Shown here in pieces: positions 1 through 5,221 of a stretch of 5,344 nt of DNA. The stretch's first letter is position 1, and each line of letters opens with the position of its first letter. The stretch lies in the NCBI GenBank assembly GCA_023475715.1, contig JAMCVO010000207.1, positions 1 through 5,344 on the forward strand. Reading direction: 5' to 3'. The notes under the pieces were generated by a model, which saw nothing but the letters and a program-made list of their open reading frames with translations, made no database searches and had not been told where the DNA came from. Both the position numbers and the translations under genes were made by a program. The DNA is from Actinomycetota bacterium. Its GTDB lineage: Bacteria; Actinomycetota; Humimicrobiia; Humimicrobiales; Humimicrobiaceae.

Positions 1-288
1 GTCGTTGCCTCATCCAGATATATGGCCTCTTTTAGAACTACAGGAGGAGACTCTGCATTTATTATAATAACTGCAGTAATAATTGGCGGAGCAAGCTTAA
101 AGGGCGGGAAAGGTACCGTCACCGGAACTTTTTTGGGTTTGGTCCTTCTGGCAATGATTTATGATTCATTCGTTTTTCTGAGGTTAGACATAATGTGGAA
201 TCGGGTAGCAATTGGCTTAATCTTAATTATTGTTGTTTTAATAGATACTATGACTTATAAAGAGAGGACCATAAAGCTAAAAACTTAG
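1..288 (+). CDS. CUT2 sugar ABC transporter permease, C-terminal part (5' end outside window)
   Basis: This is the last 95 codons of an inner-membrane permease that forms the channel of a ribose/xylose/inositol-type (CUT2, RbsC-like) importer. The frame is open from base 1 and ends at TAG 286-288, so the true start lies upstream; the ATG at 22 is internal. Visible codons 4-6 read SSR, followed at codons 29-46 by GGASLKGGKG and GTFLG. That is the family hallmark (GG-S-L-GG-G...GT-LG) in the cytoplasmic loop that contacts the ATPase. Hydrophobic stretches at codons 19-30, 43-56 and about 68-81 fit the last membrane helices, and a short charged tail (KERTIKLK) follows. The ATPase gene starts 121 bp downstream on the same strand and the binding protein comes after it, so this is one transporter locus. 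The family is clear; the substrate cannot be told from this part. Confidence 0.9.
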   Translation, partial: VVASSRYMASFRTTGGDSAFIIITAVIIGGASLKGGKGTVTGTFLGLVLLAMIYDSFVFLRLDIMWNRVAIGLILIIVVLIDTMTYKERTIKLKT

Positions 289-409
289 ACGATTTGAAAA
301 AGTTATTAAGTTAATTTGGATATAAATTTAGCTTATTCAATAAAAATAAAAACCAGTATAAATACATATAATAATTAATAATATATATTAACATAAGGAA
401 GTGATTTAA
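289..409 (+). other. AT-rich intergenic gap between permease and ATPase genes
   Basis: This 121-bp spacer is almost entirely A and T, and I see no stem-loop with a T-tract that would end transcription. Read-through from the permease into the ATPase gene is therefore likely. A TTGAAA at 294-299 has no well-spaced -10 partner. The only signal I can support is the ribosome binding site at its right end. Confidence 0.5.
395..405 (+). promoter_or_regulatory. Ribosome binding site that supports the TTG start of the ATPase gene
   Basis: AAGGAAGTGAT matches the anti-Shine-Dalgarno complement AAGGAGGTGAT at 10 of 11 bases and lies just ahead of TTG at 410. An in-frame TAA at 407-409 directly precedes that TTG, and no ATG or GTG follows before the Walker A motif. 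The TTG is thus very likely the real start. Confidence 0.8.
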
Positions 410-1183
410 TTGTCAAACGGCAATGGATATATATTAGAAGCAAAGGGACTAACAAAGCTGTACGGGCCTGTAATTGCACTGAATAATGTAGATTTTGAAC
501 TAAAGCGCGGTGAAATACTGGGGCTGCTCGGAGATAACGGGGCAGGCAAATCAACCCTTATTAAAATACTATCAGGAGCAATAGTTCCAAACAAAGGTGA
601 AATCTACTTTGAAGGTTCTCCTGCAGACATAAAGCAGCCAAGGGATGCATTTAACTTAGGTATAGAAACAATATATCAAGACCTTGCCCTATTTGATAAC
701 TTAGACTTTACAAAAAATATATTTGTAGGAAGAGAATATGTATCAAAAGGTGCTGGAAAAGTACTTGCCTTTGCAGATACTAAAAGAATGAGAAAAGAAG
801 CTCTTGTGAAAATAAAGAACATATCAATTAATCTTCCAGACCTGTCCCAAAAGGTTGAGACAATGTCAGGTGGCCAAAGACAGGCAGTAGCAATAACAAG
901 ATCAATATTCTGGGGTAAAAAAGTAATAATAATGGATGAGCCGCTTGCTGCACTTGGAGTCCAGGAGTCTAAGAAAGTACTGGATTTAATTAAAGAGACA
1001 ATAAAGCATGTCCAGGGAATAATAGTAATAACACACAACATTGACCATATTTTAAAAATAGTAGATAGAGTCATAGTTCTAAGGCATGGTGAGCGTGCTG
1101 GAGACCTGGACTGCTCAAATGCTGAGGCAAGAAAAGAAGAGCTGCATCATAAAATAGTTTCTATGATAACCGGTGCAGTATAA
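410..1183 (+). CDS. CUT2-type sugar ABC transporter ATP-binding protein, single nucleotide-binding domain
   Basis: This 257-residue cytoplasmic ATPase powers sugar import by pairing with the permease encoded just upstream. All ABC landmarks are visible: Walker A GDNGAGKST (41-49), Q-loop Gln90 in IYQDLAL, signature MSGGQRQ (152-158, with Met for the usual Leu), Walker B VIIMDEP (172-178), a D-loop reading AALG (180-183) and the switch His209 in ITHN. It has one nucleotide-binding domain, so it is half the length of RbsA/XylG/MglA proteins (about 500 residues, two domains). It belongs with the short FrcA-like ATPases and presumably works as a homodimer. The short C-terminal tail lacks the regulatory domain of MalK-type ATPases. 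The start is TTG, supported by a strong ribosome binding site and an in-frame stop directly before it. The sugar cannot be read from this subunit. Confidence 0.93.
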   Translation: MSNGNGYILEAKGLTKLYGPVIALNNVDFELKRGEILGLLGDNGAGKSTLIKILSGAIVPNKGEIYFEGSPADIKQPRDAFNLGIETIYQDLALFDNLDFTKNIFVGREYVSKGAGKVLAFADTKRMRKEALVKIKNISINLPDLSQKVETMSGGQRQAVAITRSIFWGKKVIIMDEPLAALGVQESKKVLDLIKETIKHVQGIIVITHNIDHILKIVDRVIVLRHGERAGDLDCSNAEARKEELHHKIVSMITGAV

Positions 1184-1193
1184 AGGAGGTGAT
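1182..1193 (+). promoter_or_regulatory. Orphan full-length Shine-Dalgarno sequence after the ATPase gene
   Basis: AAAGGAGGTGAT overlaps the ATPase stop codon (TAA 1181-1183) and matches the full 12-base complement of the usual 16S rRNA 3' end. Only trivial frames follow: TTG at 1193 gives five codons before TAG at 1208-1210, and GTG at 1189 gives four. A site this strong normally serves a real gene, so it may mark a gene lost from this spot or a leader element. Confidence 0.6.
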
Positions 1194-1227
1194 TGAGAAG
1201 TAAAAGGTAGGCGAAAATAGATTTATT

Positions 1228-1239
1228 AAAGGGAGGTGG
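1228..1239 (+). promoter_or_regulatory. Second strong ribosome binding site, ahead of a 9-codon mini-ORF
   Basis: AAAGGGAGGTGG contains the core GGAGG, with its last G six bases before the ATG at 1243. It is better than the site in front of the binding-protein gene itself (AGAAAGG, 1353-1359), yet it leads only to a mini-ORF. Confidence 0.55.
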
Positions 1240-1242
1240 CTT

Positions 1243-1272
1243 ATGAAAATAAATGAGATTTGTTATAGGTAG
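1243..1272 (+). CDS. Possible 9-residue leader peptide or gene-start remnant (MKINEICYR)
   Basis: ATG at 1243 has a strong ribosome binding site at proper distance, and the frame closes at TAG 1270-1272 after nine codons. Codons 5-8 (GAG ATT TGT TAT) are exactly the left arm of the inverted repeat at 1255-1305, so a ribosome reading this frame would keep that stem from forming. That is how leader peptides of attenuators are built, but no T-tract follows the stem and the peptide has no run of one amino acid. It could equally be the truncated start of a lost gene. I do not recognise the peptide. Confidence 0.3.
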   Translation: MKINEICYR

Positions 1273-1305
1273 TACATCGGCAAATCATAAATAATAACAA
1301 ATCTC
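1255..1305 (+). repeat. Perfect 12-bp inverted repeat ahead of the binding-protein gene
   Basis: GAGATTTGTTAT (1255-1266) and ATAACAAATCTC (1294-1305) are exact reverse complements with a 27-base loop. A second CAAATC at 1281-1286 could pair instead with GATTTG (1257-1262), and AAATCAT (1282-1288) could pair with ATGATTT (1323-1329). The leader could therefore take more than one fold. The stem is weak in G and C and is followed by CCATAG rather than T residues, so it is not a standard terminator. An mRNA-stabilising or processing hairpin between transporter genes, a leader switch, or a protein-binding site would all fit. Confidence 0.6.
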
Positions 1306-1366
1306 CCATAGATTTTACTACAATGATTTACAAAAAAAAACGTTATTTTTAAAGAAAGGTTAACAA

Positions 1367-2479
1367 ATGAAAAAAATAATAATTTGGTTATTAGTTATAA
1401 CAATCAGCATATCAATGGTAGTGGTGTTTTCTCTAAGTGGTTGTAAGAAACAGGCTACTGAGACAACTGCAGGAGAGACAACTGCAGCTGAAACTACGGC
1501 AGCAGAAACATCAGTTGTGGCAGAAGAACAGGAACGTTATGTTTTCTGGGGTTACTGGGGAAGTCCGGTTTGGGGATTTGGTGCTGCTGGTGCTTTGAAA
1601 GCTGCTGAAGTAATTGGTGGTAATGTTAAGATTGAATTTGCTGGACCATCAGGTTTTGATCAAGATAAAATGTTGAAAGCTTTGGAAACAAGTATTTCAA
1701 CAAAACCTACAGGAATTTTTGGATTACCTTTTGAATTGGGCGAAGGAGAATTACTTACAAAATACCATGAAGATGGTGGTCTTACAGCAGGTTGGCTCGT
1801 AAAACCTGTATCTTGGCCTTGGGATGTTACGGCTGGGGTTAATTTTACAGAAATGGCTCACCAGTTTGTACAATGGTTGGTAGATATAAGGACTGCACAG
1901 GGAAAACCAATGAAGTTTAAATTAGGTATAGGTTCAATAGCTGGTAGTGCACCAATGGAGGAAAGATATAATGCTATAATAGCGGATTTAAAAAAATATC
2001 CTGATGTGGAGGTTGTTGGTCCAATAATTGATGAAGGCACTAGCGCAGAAATTGCTCAACAAAATTCAACAGCATATGTAACAGCTAATCCTGATGTAGA
2101 AGTTTACCTTATTATGCCATCCGAGGTTGGAGGAGCAGTATTTAAGGCATTAAAAGAAGCTGGATTTAAACCAGGTGATAAAACTTTTTTGACTATGGAT
2201 TGGACACCTGATATTAAACAAGGAATTATTGAAGGTTATATAAACGGAGCTTTAAATTTTCACTTTGGAGTAGAAGCCTATTGGGATGTATTAGCTCTCC
2301 ATCAACTGTATTTAAGCAAAATAAATAAAGGTATGACTGTGACTGCCAATAGTGAAACTGATGCTAAATATGGTTATATCCCTATGCCTAGATTTCTGGA
2401 ATCAACTTTATATAGAATCGAAGGCCCAGATGCTGCCAATGATTTTAATCCTCCAACAGCTGTACCAGATAACAAATAA
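1367..2479 (+). CDS. Sugar ABC transporter substrate-binding lipoprotein (type-1 periplasmic-binding fold)
   Basis: This 370-residue extracytoplasmic receptor captures the substrate for the importer encoded upstream. Residues 1-26 form a lipoprotein signal: Lys2-Lys3, a hydrophobic core, and the lipobox LSGC with Cys26 as the lipidated residue. A tether follows (31-49) made of five-residue ETTAx repeats. The mature domain (about 57-350) has the two-lobed layout of sugar receptors of the Peripla_BP_4 kind. It is rich in aromatic residues where such proteins bind sugars: FWGYWG (60-65), Trp69, and Trp143, Trp150 and Trp152. The region that in RbsB-like proteins usually reads as a 'PVV..D' strand is unusual here (GWLVKPVSWPWD, 142-153), so the ligand may not be a common pentose or hexose. 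The ATG at 1367 has a modest AGAAAGG site 7 bases upstream. The class is firm; the ligand is unknown. Confidence 0.88.
   Translation: MKKIIIWLLVITISISMVVVFSLSGCKKQATETTAGETTAAETTAAETSVVAEEQERYVFWGYWGSPVWGFGAAGALKAAEVIGGNVKIEFAGPSGFDQDKMLKALETSISTKPTGIFGLPFELGEGELLTKYHEDGGLTAGWLVKPVSWPWDVTAGVNFTEMAHQFVQWLVDIRTAQGKPMKFKLGIGSIAGSAPMEERYNAIIADLKKYPDVEVVGPIIDEGTSAEIAQQNSTAYVTANPDVEVYLIMPSEVGGAVFKALKEAGFKPGDKTFLTMDWTPDIKQGIIEGYINGALNFHFGVEAYWDVLALHQLYLSKINKGMTVTANSETDAKYGYIPMPRFLESTLYRIEGPDAANDFNPPTAVPDNK
1460..1513 (+). repeat. 15-bp in-frame tandem repeat coding the lipoprotein tether
   Basis: Codons 32-49 are three five-residue units (ETTAG, ETTAA, ETTAA) and a partial ETS. At DNA level the first two units share the 13 bases GAGACAACTGCAG (1460-1472 and 1475-1487), while later units have drifted by synonymous changes. 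It makes a flexible acidic and Thr/Ala-rich spacer between the membrane anchor and the binding domain, and its copy number could vary between strains by slippage. Confidence 0.75.
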
Positions 2480-2533
2480 GTAGTTTTAGTAATTTTTAGA
2501 AAGCAAAAACTGAAATAATTATGTAATAAATAC

Positions 2534-2578
2534 TTTGAGGAGAGTATATAGGATAAATGCCAATATACTCTCCTCAAA
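2534..2578 (+). terminator. Strong 16-bp perfect stem-loop after the binding-protein gene (likely transcript 3' end)
   Basis: TTTGAGGAGAGTATAT (2534-2549) pairs perfectly with ATATACTCTCCTCAAA (2563-2578) around a 13-base loop, starting 55 bp after the stop codon. Its position suggests the end of the transporter transcript. The usual T-tract is missing: AATAATAATAATC follows on this strand, and the base of the stem is T then A rather than A then T. It may be a U-tract-poor terminator, a 3'-protecting hairpin, or a palindromic binding site. Confidence 0.55.
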
Positions 2579-2615
2579 ATAATAATAATCTATAATTAAT
2601 TTAATAATTTGTTAG

Positions 2616-2762
2616 CTGTTTTACAGAATAATATTGCAATTAAATTTATGCTTTAAAGATAATGCAGAGATAACAGAAGAGCTGGCAAAAATTATGGATT
2701 TATTTGGTTTGGAGATAAAAAATTCTAATGAGACAAGAAGTATATTAAAAATAGGCAACTAG
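2616..2762 (+). pseudogene. Possible 3' remnant of a decayed gene, not recognised
   Basis: A frame open from 2616 (after TAG 2613-2615) to TAG 2760-2762 codes 48 residues with no convincing start codon or ribosome binding site. From codon 15 on it reads like real protein: DNAEITEELAKIMDLFGLEI, then NSNETRSILKIGN. That is an amphipathic helix followed by a polar C-terminal tail, with normal bacterial codon choice. The upstream part (LFYRIILQLNLCFK) looks less coding-like. This could be the leftover C-terminus of a gene removed by deletion, or chance. I cannot assign a family. Confidence 0.3.
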
Positions 2763-2801
2763 AGTGAGCAATTTTTAATAAGATTAAGGAAAATATATAT
2801 A

Positions 2802-2830
2802 TTGATTTTTATACTAATATAGCATACAAT
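2802..2830 (+). promoter_or_regulatory. Sigma-A-type promoter for the aminotransferase operon
   Basis: TTGATT (2802-2807, 4 of 6 to TTGACA) and TACAAT (2825-2830, 5 of 6 to TATAAT) are separated by exactly 17 bp, in AT-rich DNA. Transcription would start near 2836-2838, leaving a leader of roughly 90 bases before the GTG start at 2930. It is the best promoter match I find in the window and sits in the only long gap. Confidence 0.6.
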
Positions 2831-2833
2831 AGC

Positions 2834-2846
2834 ATGGTTCAACCAT
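2834..2846 (+). promoter_or_regulatory. Candidate operator palindrome over the transcription start
   Basis: ATGGTT-C-AACCAT is a perfect 13-bp palindrome beginning four bases after the -10 box, where a bound repressor would block initiation. Odd-centred palindromes of this size suit dimeric repressors. Two ATAGCAT copies exactly one helical turn apart (2819-2825 and 2829-2835) overlap the -10 box, and a third lies at 2871-2877. The regulator is not in the window. Confidence 0.4.
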
Positions 2847-2929
2847 CCATCCATAATATAATTTTGATATATAGCATTAAAGGTTAAAATTTAAATATAA
2901 AGATTATTGAAATAAAAAAGGAGGTTCAA

Positions 2930-4234
2930 GTGCCTAAATTGGCAATACATGGAGGTAAAAAGAGTATTTTAAAGAGTCATATTGAGTGGCCTATTATAAC
3001 TGATAAGGAAATTGATACTGTAAATAAAGTATTAAAATCAAAAATTTTATGGGGTGCATTTGGCCCACAAGTGAAAGCACTTGAAAAGGAATGGGCTGAA
3101 TTTATTGGAACCAAATATTGTATTGCTACAAACAGCGGTACTGCAGCACTACATTTGGCTGTGAGAGGAGCCGGAATTGTTGCAGGCGATGAAGTAATTA
3201 CTTCAGCCCTAACATTTGTAGCTAGTGCATTATCAATATTACATACAAATGCTGTTCCTGTTTTTGTTGATATAGACCCCCGAACATTTAATATCGATCC
3301 TAAGAAAATTGAATCAAAGATTACTGAAAAAACCAGGGCTATAATGCCGGTTCATTTACATGGTTTGCCGGCTGATATGGATGAAATAAATGCAATTGCC
3401 AGGAAATATAATCTTGTAGTTATTGAAGACAGTGCTCAGGCTCATGGAGCAACTTATAAAGGTAAAAAAGCCGGAGCGTTGGGTGATATGGCTGAATTCA
3501 GTTTGAACGGCAGCAAAGTATTACCGGGTGGAGAAGGTGGATTATTTAATACGGATAACAAAGAATTCTGGACACGAGCTAAAAGAGTTAGAGATCTGGG
3601 GGAATTTTTTATTGAAGGTGTAGAGAGACCTTATAATGCTTCTGAAATTGGCTGGATGTATAGATATAATGAAATTTATTCAGCAATAGTCAGGTTAAAA
3701 ATTAAGAGTCTGGATGAAGAAAATGCAATAAGGAATACAAATGCAAACTATCTTACTAAAAATCTGAGTAAATTTAAAGGTATGATATTACCTTATGTAC
3801 CAAAAGATAGAACTACTACATATTATCTGTATAGGATAAGATTTGACCCAAAGGAATTAGGTCTAGATGTTTCTCCTAAGGAATTCAGAGCCAAGGTACA
3901 GAAGGCATTAAGATCGGAGGGTGTGCAGGCAAATCGTTGGCAAAACAGGCCGGTACCTATGCAGGATTTATTCCAGAATAGAATTGGTTATGGATATGGT
4001 TGTCCCTGGACGTGTCCTTATGGAAAAGGTTTATCAGTAACCTATAACGAAGAAGATTATATAGAAACTAAAAAGGTATTAGAGGATTCTTTCGTGATAT
4101 ACGATGCTATTTATCCGCCAAACAATATCAATATTTTAGATAATTATATCAAAGCTTTCCAAAAACTATGGGATAATCTTGACGAAGTCTTAGAAGTTAA
4201 ATTGGAGCCTGATGAAATTTATGTGTTATATTGA
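2930..4234 (+). CDS. PLP-dependent DegT/DnrJ/EryC1/StrS aminotransferase (sugar or cyclitol ketone type)
   Basis: This 434-residue cytoplasmic enzyme moves an amino group between an amino acid (usually Glu or Gln) and a keto-sugar or keto-cyclitol, using pyridoxal phosphate. Fold-type-I landmarks are in order: NSGTAAL (68-74, phosphate and ring contacts), the strand PVFVDID (110-116), MPVHLHG (139-145), EDSAQAHG (166-173, with Asp167 facing the pyridine nitrogen), and FSLNGSK with Lys196 as the Schiff-base lysine, followed by GGEGG (200-204). The length (longer than the usual 370-390), the start PKLAIHGG and the C-terminal helix AFQKLWDNLDEV resemble the StsC-like branch that includes scyllo-inosose aminotransferases; that is recalled resemblance, not an alignment. 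It starts at GTG with AAGGAGG five bases upstream and is the first gene after the promoter. The deacetylase gene starts 21 bp downstream, so the two are probably cotranscribed. Family firm, substrate open. Confidence 0.92.
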   Translation: MPKLAIHGGKKSILKSHIEWPIITDKEIDTVNKVLKSKILWGAFGPQVKALEKEWAEFIGTKYCIATNSGTAALHLAVRGAGIVAGDEVITSALTFVASALSILHTNAVPVFVDIDPRTFNIDPKKIESKITEKTRAIMPVHLHGLPADMDEINAIARKYNLVVIEDSAQAHGATYKGKKAGALGDMAEFSLNGSKVLPGGEGGLFNTDNKEFWTRAKRVRDLGEFFIEGVERPYNASEIGWMYRYNEIYSAIVRLKIKSLDEENAIRNTNANYLTKNLSKFKGMILPYVPKDRTTTYYLYRIRFDPKELGLDVSPKEFRAKVQKALRSEGVQANRWQNRPVPMQDLFQNRIGYGYGCPWTCPYGKGLSVTYNEEDYIETKKVLEDSFVIYDAIYPPNNINILDNYIKAFQKLWDNLDEVLEVKLEPDEIYVLY

Positions 4235-4255
4235 TTCTATTTAAGCAGGTTGCAT

Positions 4256-5152
4256 ATGAATGGAAAAGACAAAATAACAGTCATAATCAGCTTTGATGCT
4301 GAACAAAATATTGGTTGGGAACAAAGTTATAGTGGCTTAATTACTGGTACCCCCGTATTGTTAGATATTTTAAAAAAGGAAAAAATAAAATCTACTTTTT
4401 TTGTAGTTGGGGAGGCTGCTAAGTTGTATCCGGATCTTATTAAAAGTGTTTTTAATATGGGACATGAAGTTGGCTGTCATGGTTTGTATCATGATATATA
4501 TGGTGATTCTTTTTATGATATTCCTGGATGCAAACCACTGCTTCCAGAAGAATTAAAAAACAGGATAGAGATAGCTACGAAATTAATCACTAAAACAGTT
4601 GGAATAAGACCAGTTTCATTTAGAAGTCCACGAGGTTGGGCCAGCACCAAGTGCATAAATGTTCTGGAAGAGTTGGGTTATATCGCAGACTCGAGCTATA
4701 TAATGGCAAATTATGATAAGAAACAATTAATACCCTATCATCCTTCTAAGAAAAATTGGTTAGAAAAAGGAGACATGAAGATTTTAGAGATTCCAAATTT
4801 TGGAGATGTTACAAAAAAACCCAATGCTATAATGAGTTCCTGTTTGGATCAATGGCCATTGCTTAGATTATTTGGTGCTGAATCACTGATTAAACATACT
4901 AAAAATTTTATAAGTTATCTTAAAGTTAAGAATTTACCAGTCATTCTCAGTTTTTATTTGCATCCATGGGAATTTGCAGAAATGCCTACAAGGTTTAATT
5001 TCAGCGAAGGTTATTTAAAACTAAAGGTGCATGCTTATAAAAATACCGGTAAATACGCAATAGAAGAATTCAAGAAGTTAATAGAATACCTGAAGAATGA
5101 AAATGTTATTTTTAGTACCATAAAAGACATCGCGAAAAATTTTAAGACTTAA
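4256..5152 (+). CDS. Cytoplasmic polysaccharide-deacetylase-family (NodB-fold, PuuE-like) hydrolase
   Basis: This 298-residue protein belongs to the carbohydrate esterase 4 superfamily, metal-dependent enzymes that remove N-acetyl or related groups. Motifs in order: SFDAE (12-16, Asp14 as catalytic base or metal ligand), STFFVVGE (46-53), GHEVGCHGLYHD (69-80, metal ligands His75 and His79), FRSPRGW (122-128, Arg123) and LHPWE (235-239, His236). The DAE and HPWE versions are those of the peptidoglycan-deacetylase-like and allantoinase-like (PuuE) branch, not of classical secreted chitin deacetylases. There is no signal peptide or membrane helix, so it should act inside the cell on a small molecule or intermediate. 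ATG at 4256 is preferred because AGCAGG (4244-4249) lies six bases before it; the in-frame TTG at 4250 would leave no spacing. It is probably translated with the aminotransferase upstream. Substrate unknown. Confidence 0.88.
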   Translation: MNGKDKITVIISFDAEQNIGWEQSYSGLITGTPVLLDILKKEKIKSTFFVVGEAAKLYPDLIKSVFNMGHEVGCHGLYHDIYGDSFYDIPGCKPLLPEELKNRIEIATKLITKTVGIRPVSFRSPRGWASTKCINVLEELGYIADSSYIMANYDKKQLIPYHPSKKNWLEKGDMKILEIPNFGDVTKKPNAIMSSCLDQWPLLRLFGAESLIKHTKNFISYLKVKNLPVILSFYLHPWEFAEMPTRFNFSEGYLKLKVHAYKNTGKYAIEEFKKLIEYLKNENVIFSTIKDIAKNFKT

Positions 5153-5221
5153 AAATAGAAATAATATAAATAAATGAGTTTAATATTGAACATATTTTAA
5201 GGAGAGGCAGAGGCTATCAAA
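5153..5221 (+). other. Short gap with a near-perfect palindrome and ribosome binding site
   Basis: This 69-bp gap has no terminator, so the dehydrogenase is probably in the same operon. GTTTAATATTGAAC (5178-5191) is a 14-bp palindrome with one T:G mismatch. Two purine-rich sites precede the next gene: AAGGAGAGG (5199-5207), rather far from the ATG, and AGAGG (5209-5213), eight bases before it. Confidence 0.4.

Larger units (their letters stand above)
2579..2929 (+). other. Intergenic region between the transporter and the aminotransferase operon
   Basis: These 351 bp hold no intact gene. The left half carries an open stretch that looks like the tail of a decayed gene (2616-2762). The right half carries a promoter (2802-2830), a palindrome at the expected transcript start (2834-2846), three ATAGCAT copies and a CCAT triplet repeat (2843-2854). 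The rest is plain AT-rich sequence up to the ribosome binding site AAGGAGG at 2918-2924. I see no RNA gene or transposon end. Confidence 0.5.

Noticed and set aside
294..326. Promoter in the gap before the ATPase gene (TTGAAA with a TATAAA-like box)
   Set aside because: The boxes are 21 bp apart, too far for a standard sigma-A promoter, and such matches are expected by chance in DNA this rich in A and T.
406..594. Reverse-strand open frame of 62 codons
   Set aside because: It lies opposite the ATPase gene's Walker A region and has no ribosome binding site or recognisable protein features.
676..1074. Reverse-strand open frame of 132 codons
   Set aside because: It is fully antisense to the conserved ATPase motifs; its Ser/Ile/Phe-rich sequence is what the complement of that gene gives.
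1296..1324. Promoter for the binding-protein gene using TACAAT at 1319-1324
   Set aside because: The -10-like box has no acceptable -35 at 16-18 bp (AACAAA at the 17-bp position) and no extended -10.
1858..2577. Reverse-strand open frames at 1858-2040 and 2374-2577
   Set aside because: Both are mostly antisense to the binding-protein gene, and the second runs through the hairpin; neither resembles a protein.
2819..2877. Short CRISPR-like or satellite repeat from three ATAGCAT copies
   Set aside because: Units of 7 bp with unequal spacing (10 and 42 bp) do not form a CRISPR array; regulator half-sites or chance are more likely.
4250..4255. TTG at 4250 as start of the deacetylase
   Set aside because: The AGCAGG ribosome binding site ends at 4249, leaving no spacing; ATG at 4256 has six bases and is the stronger codon.
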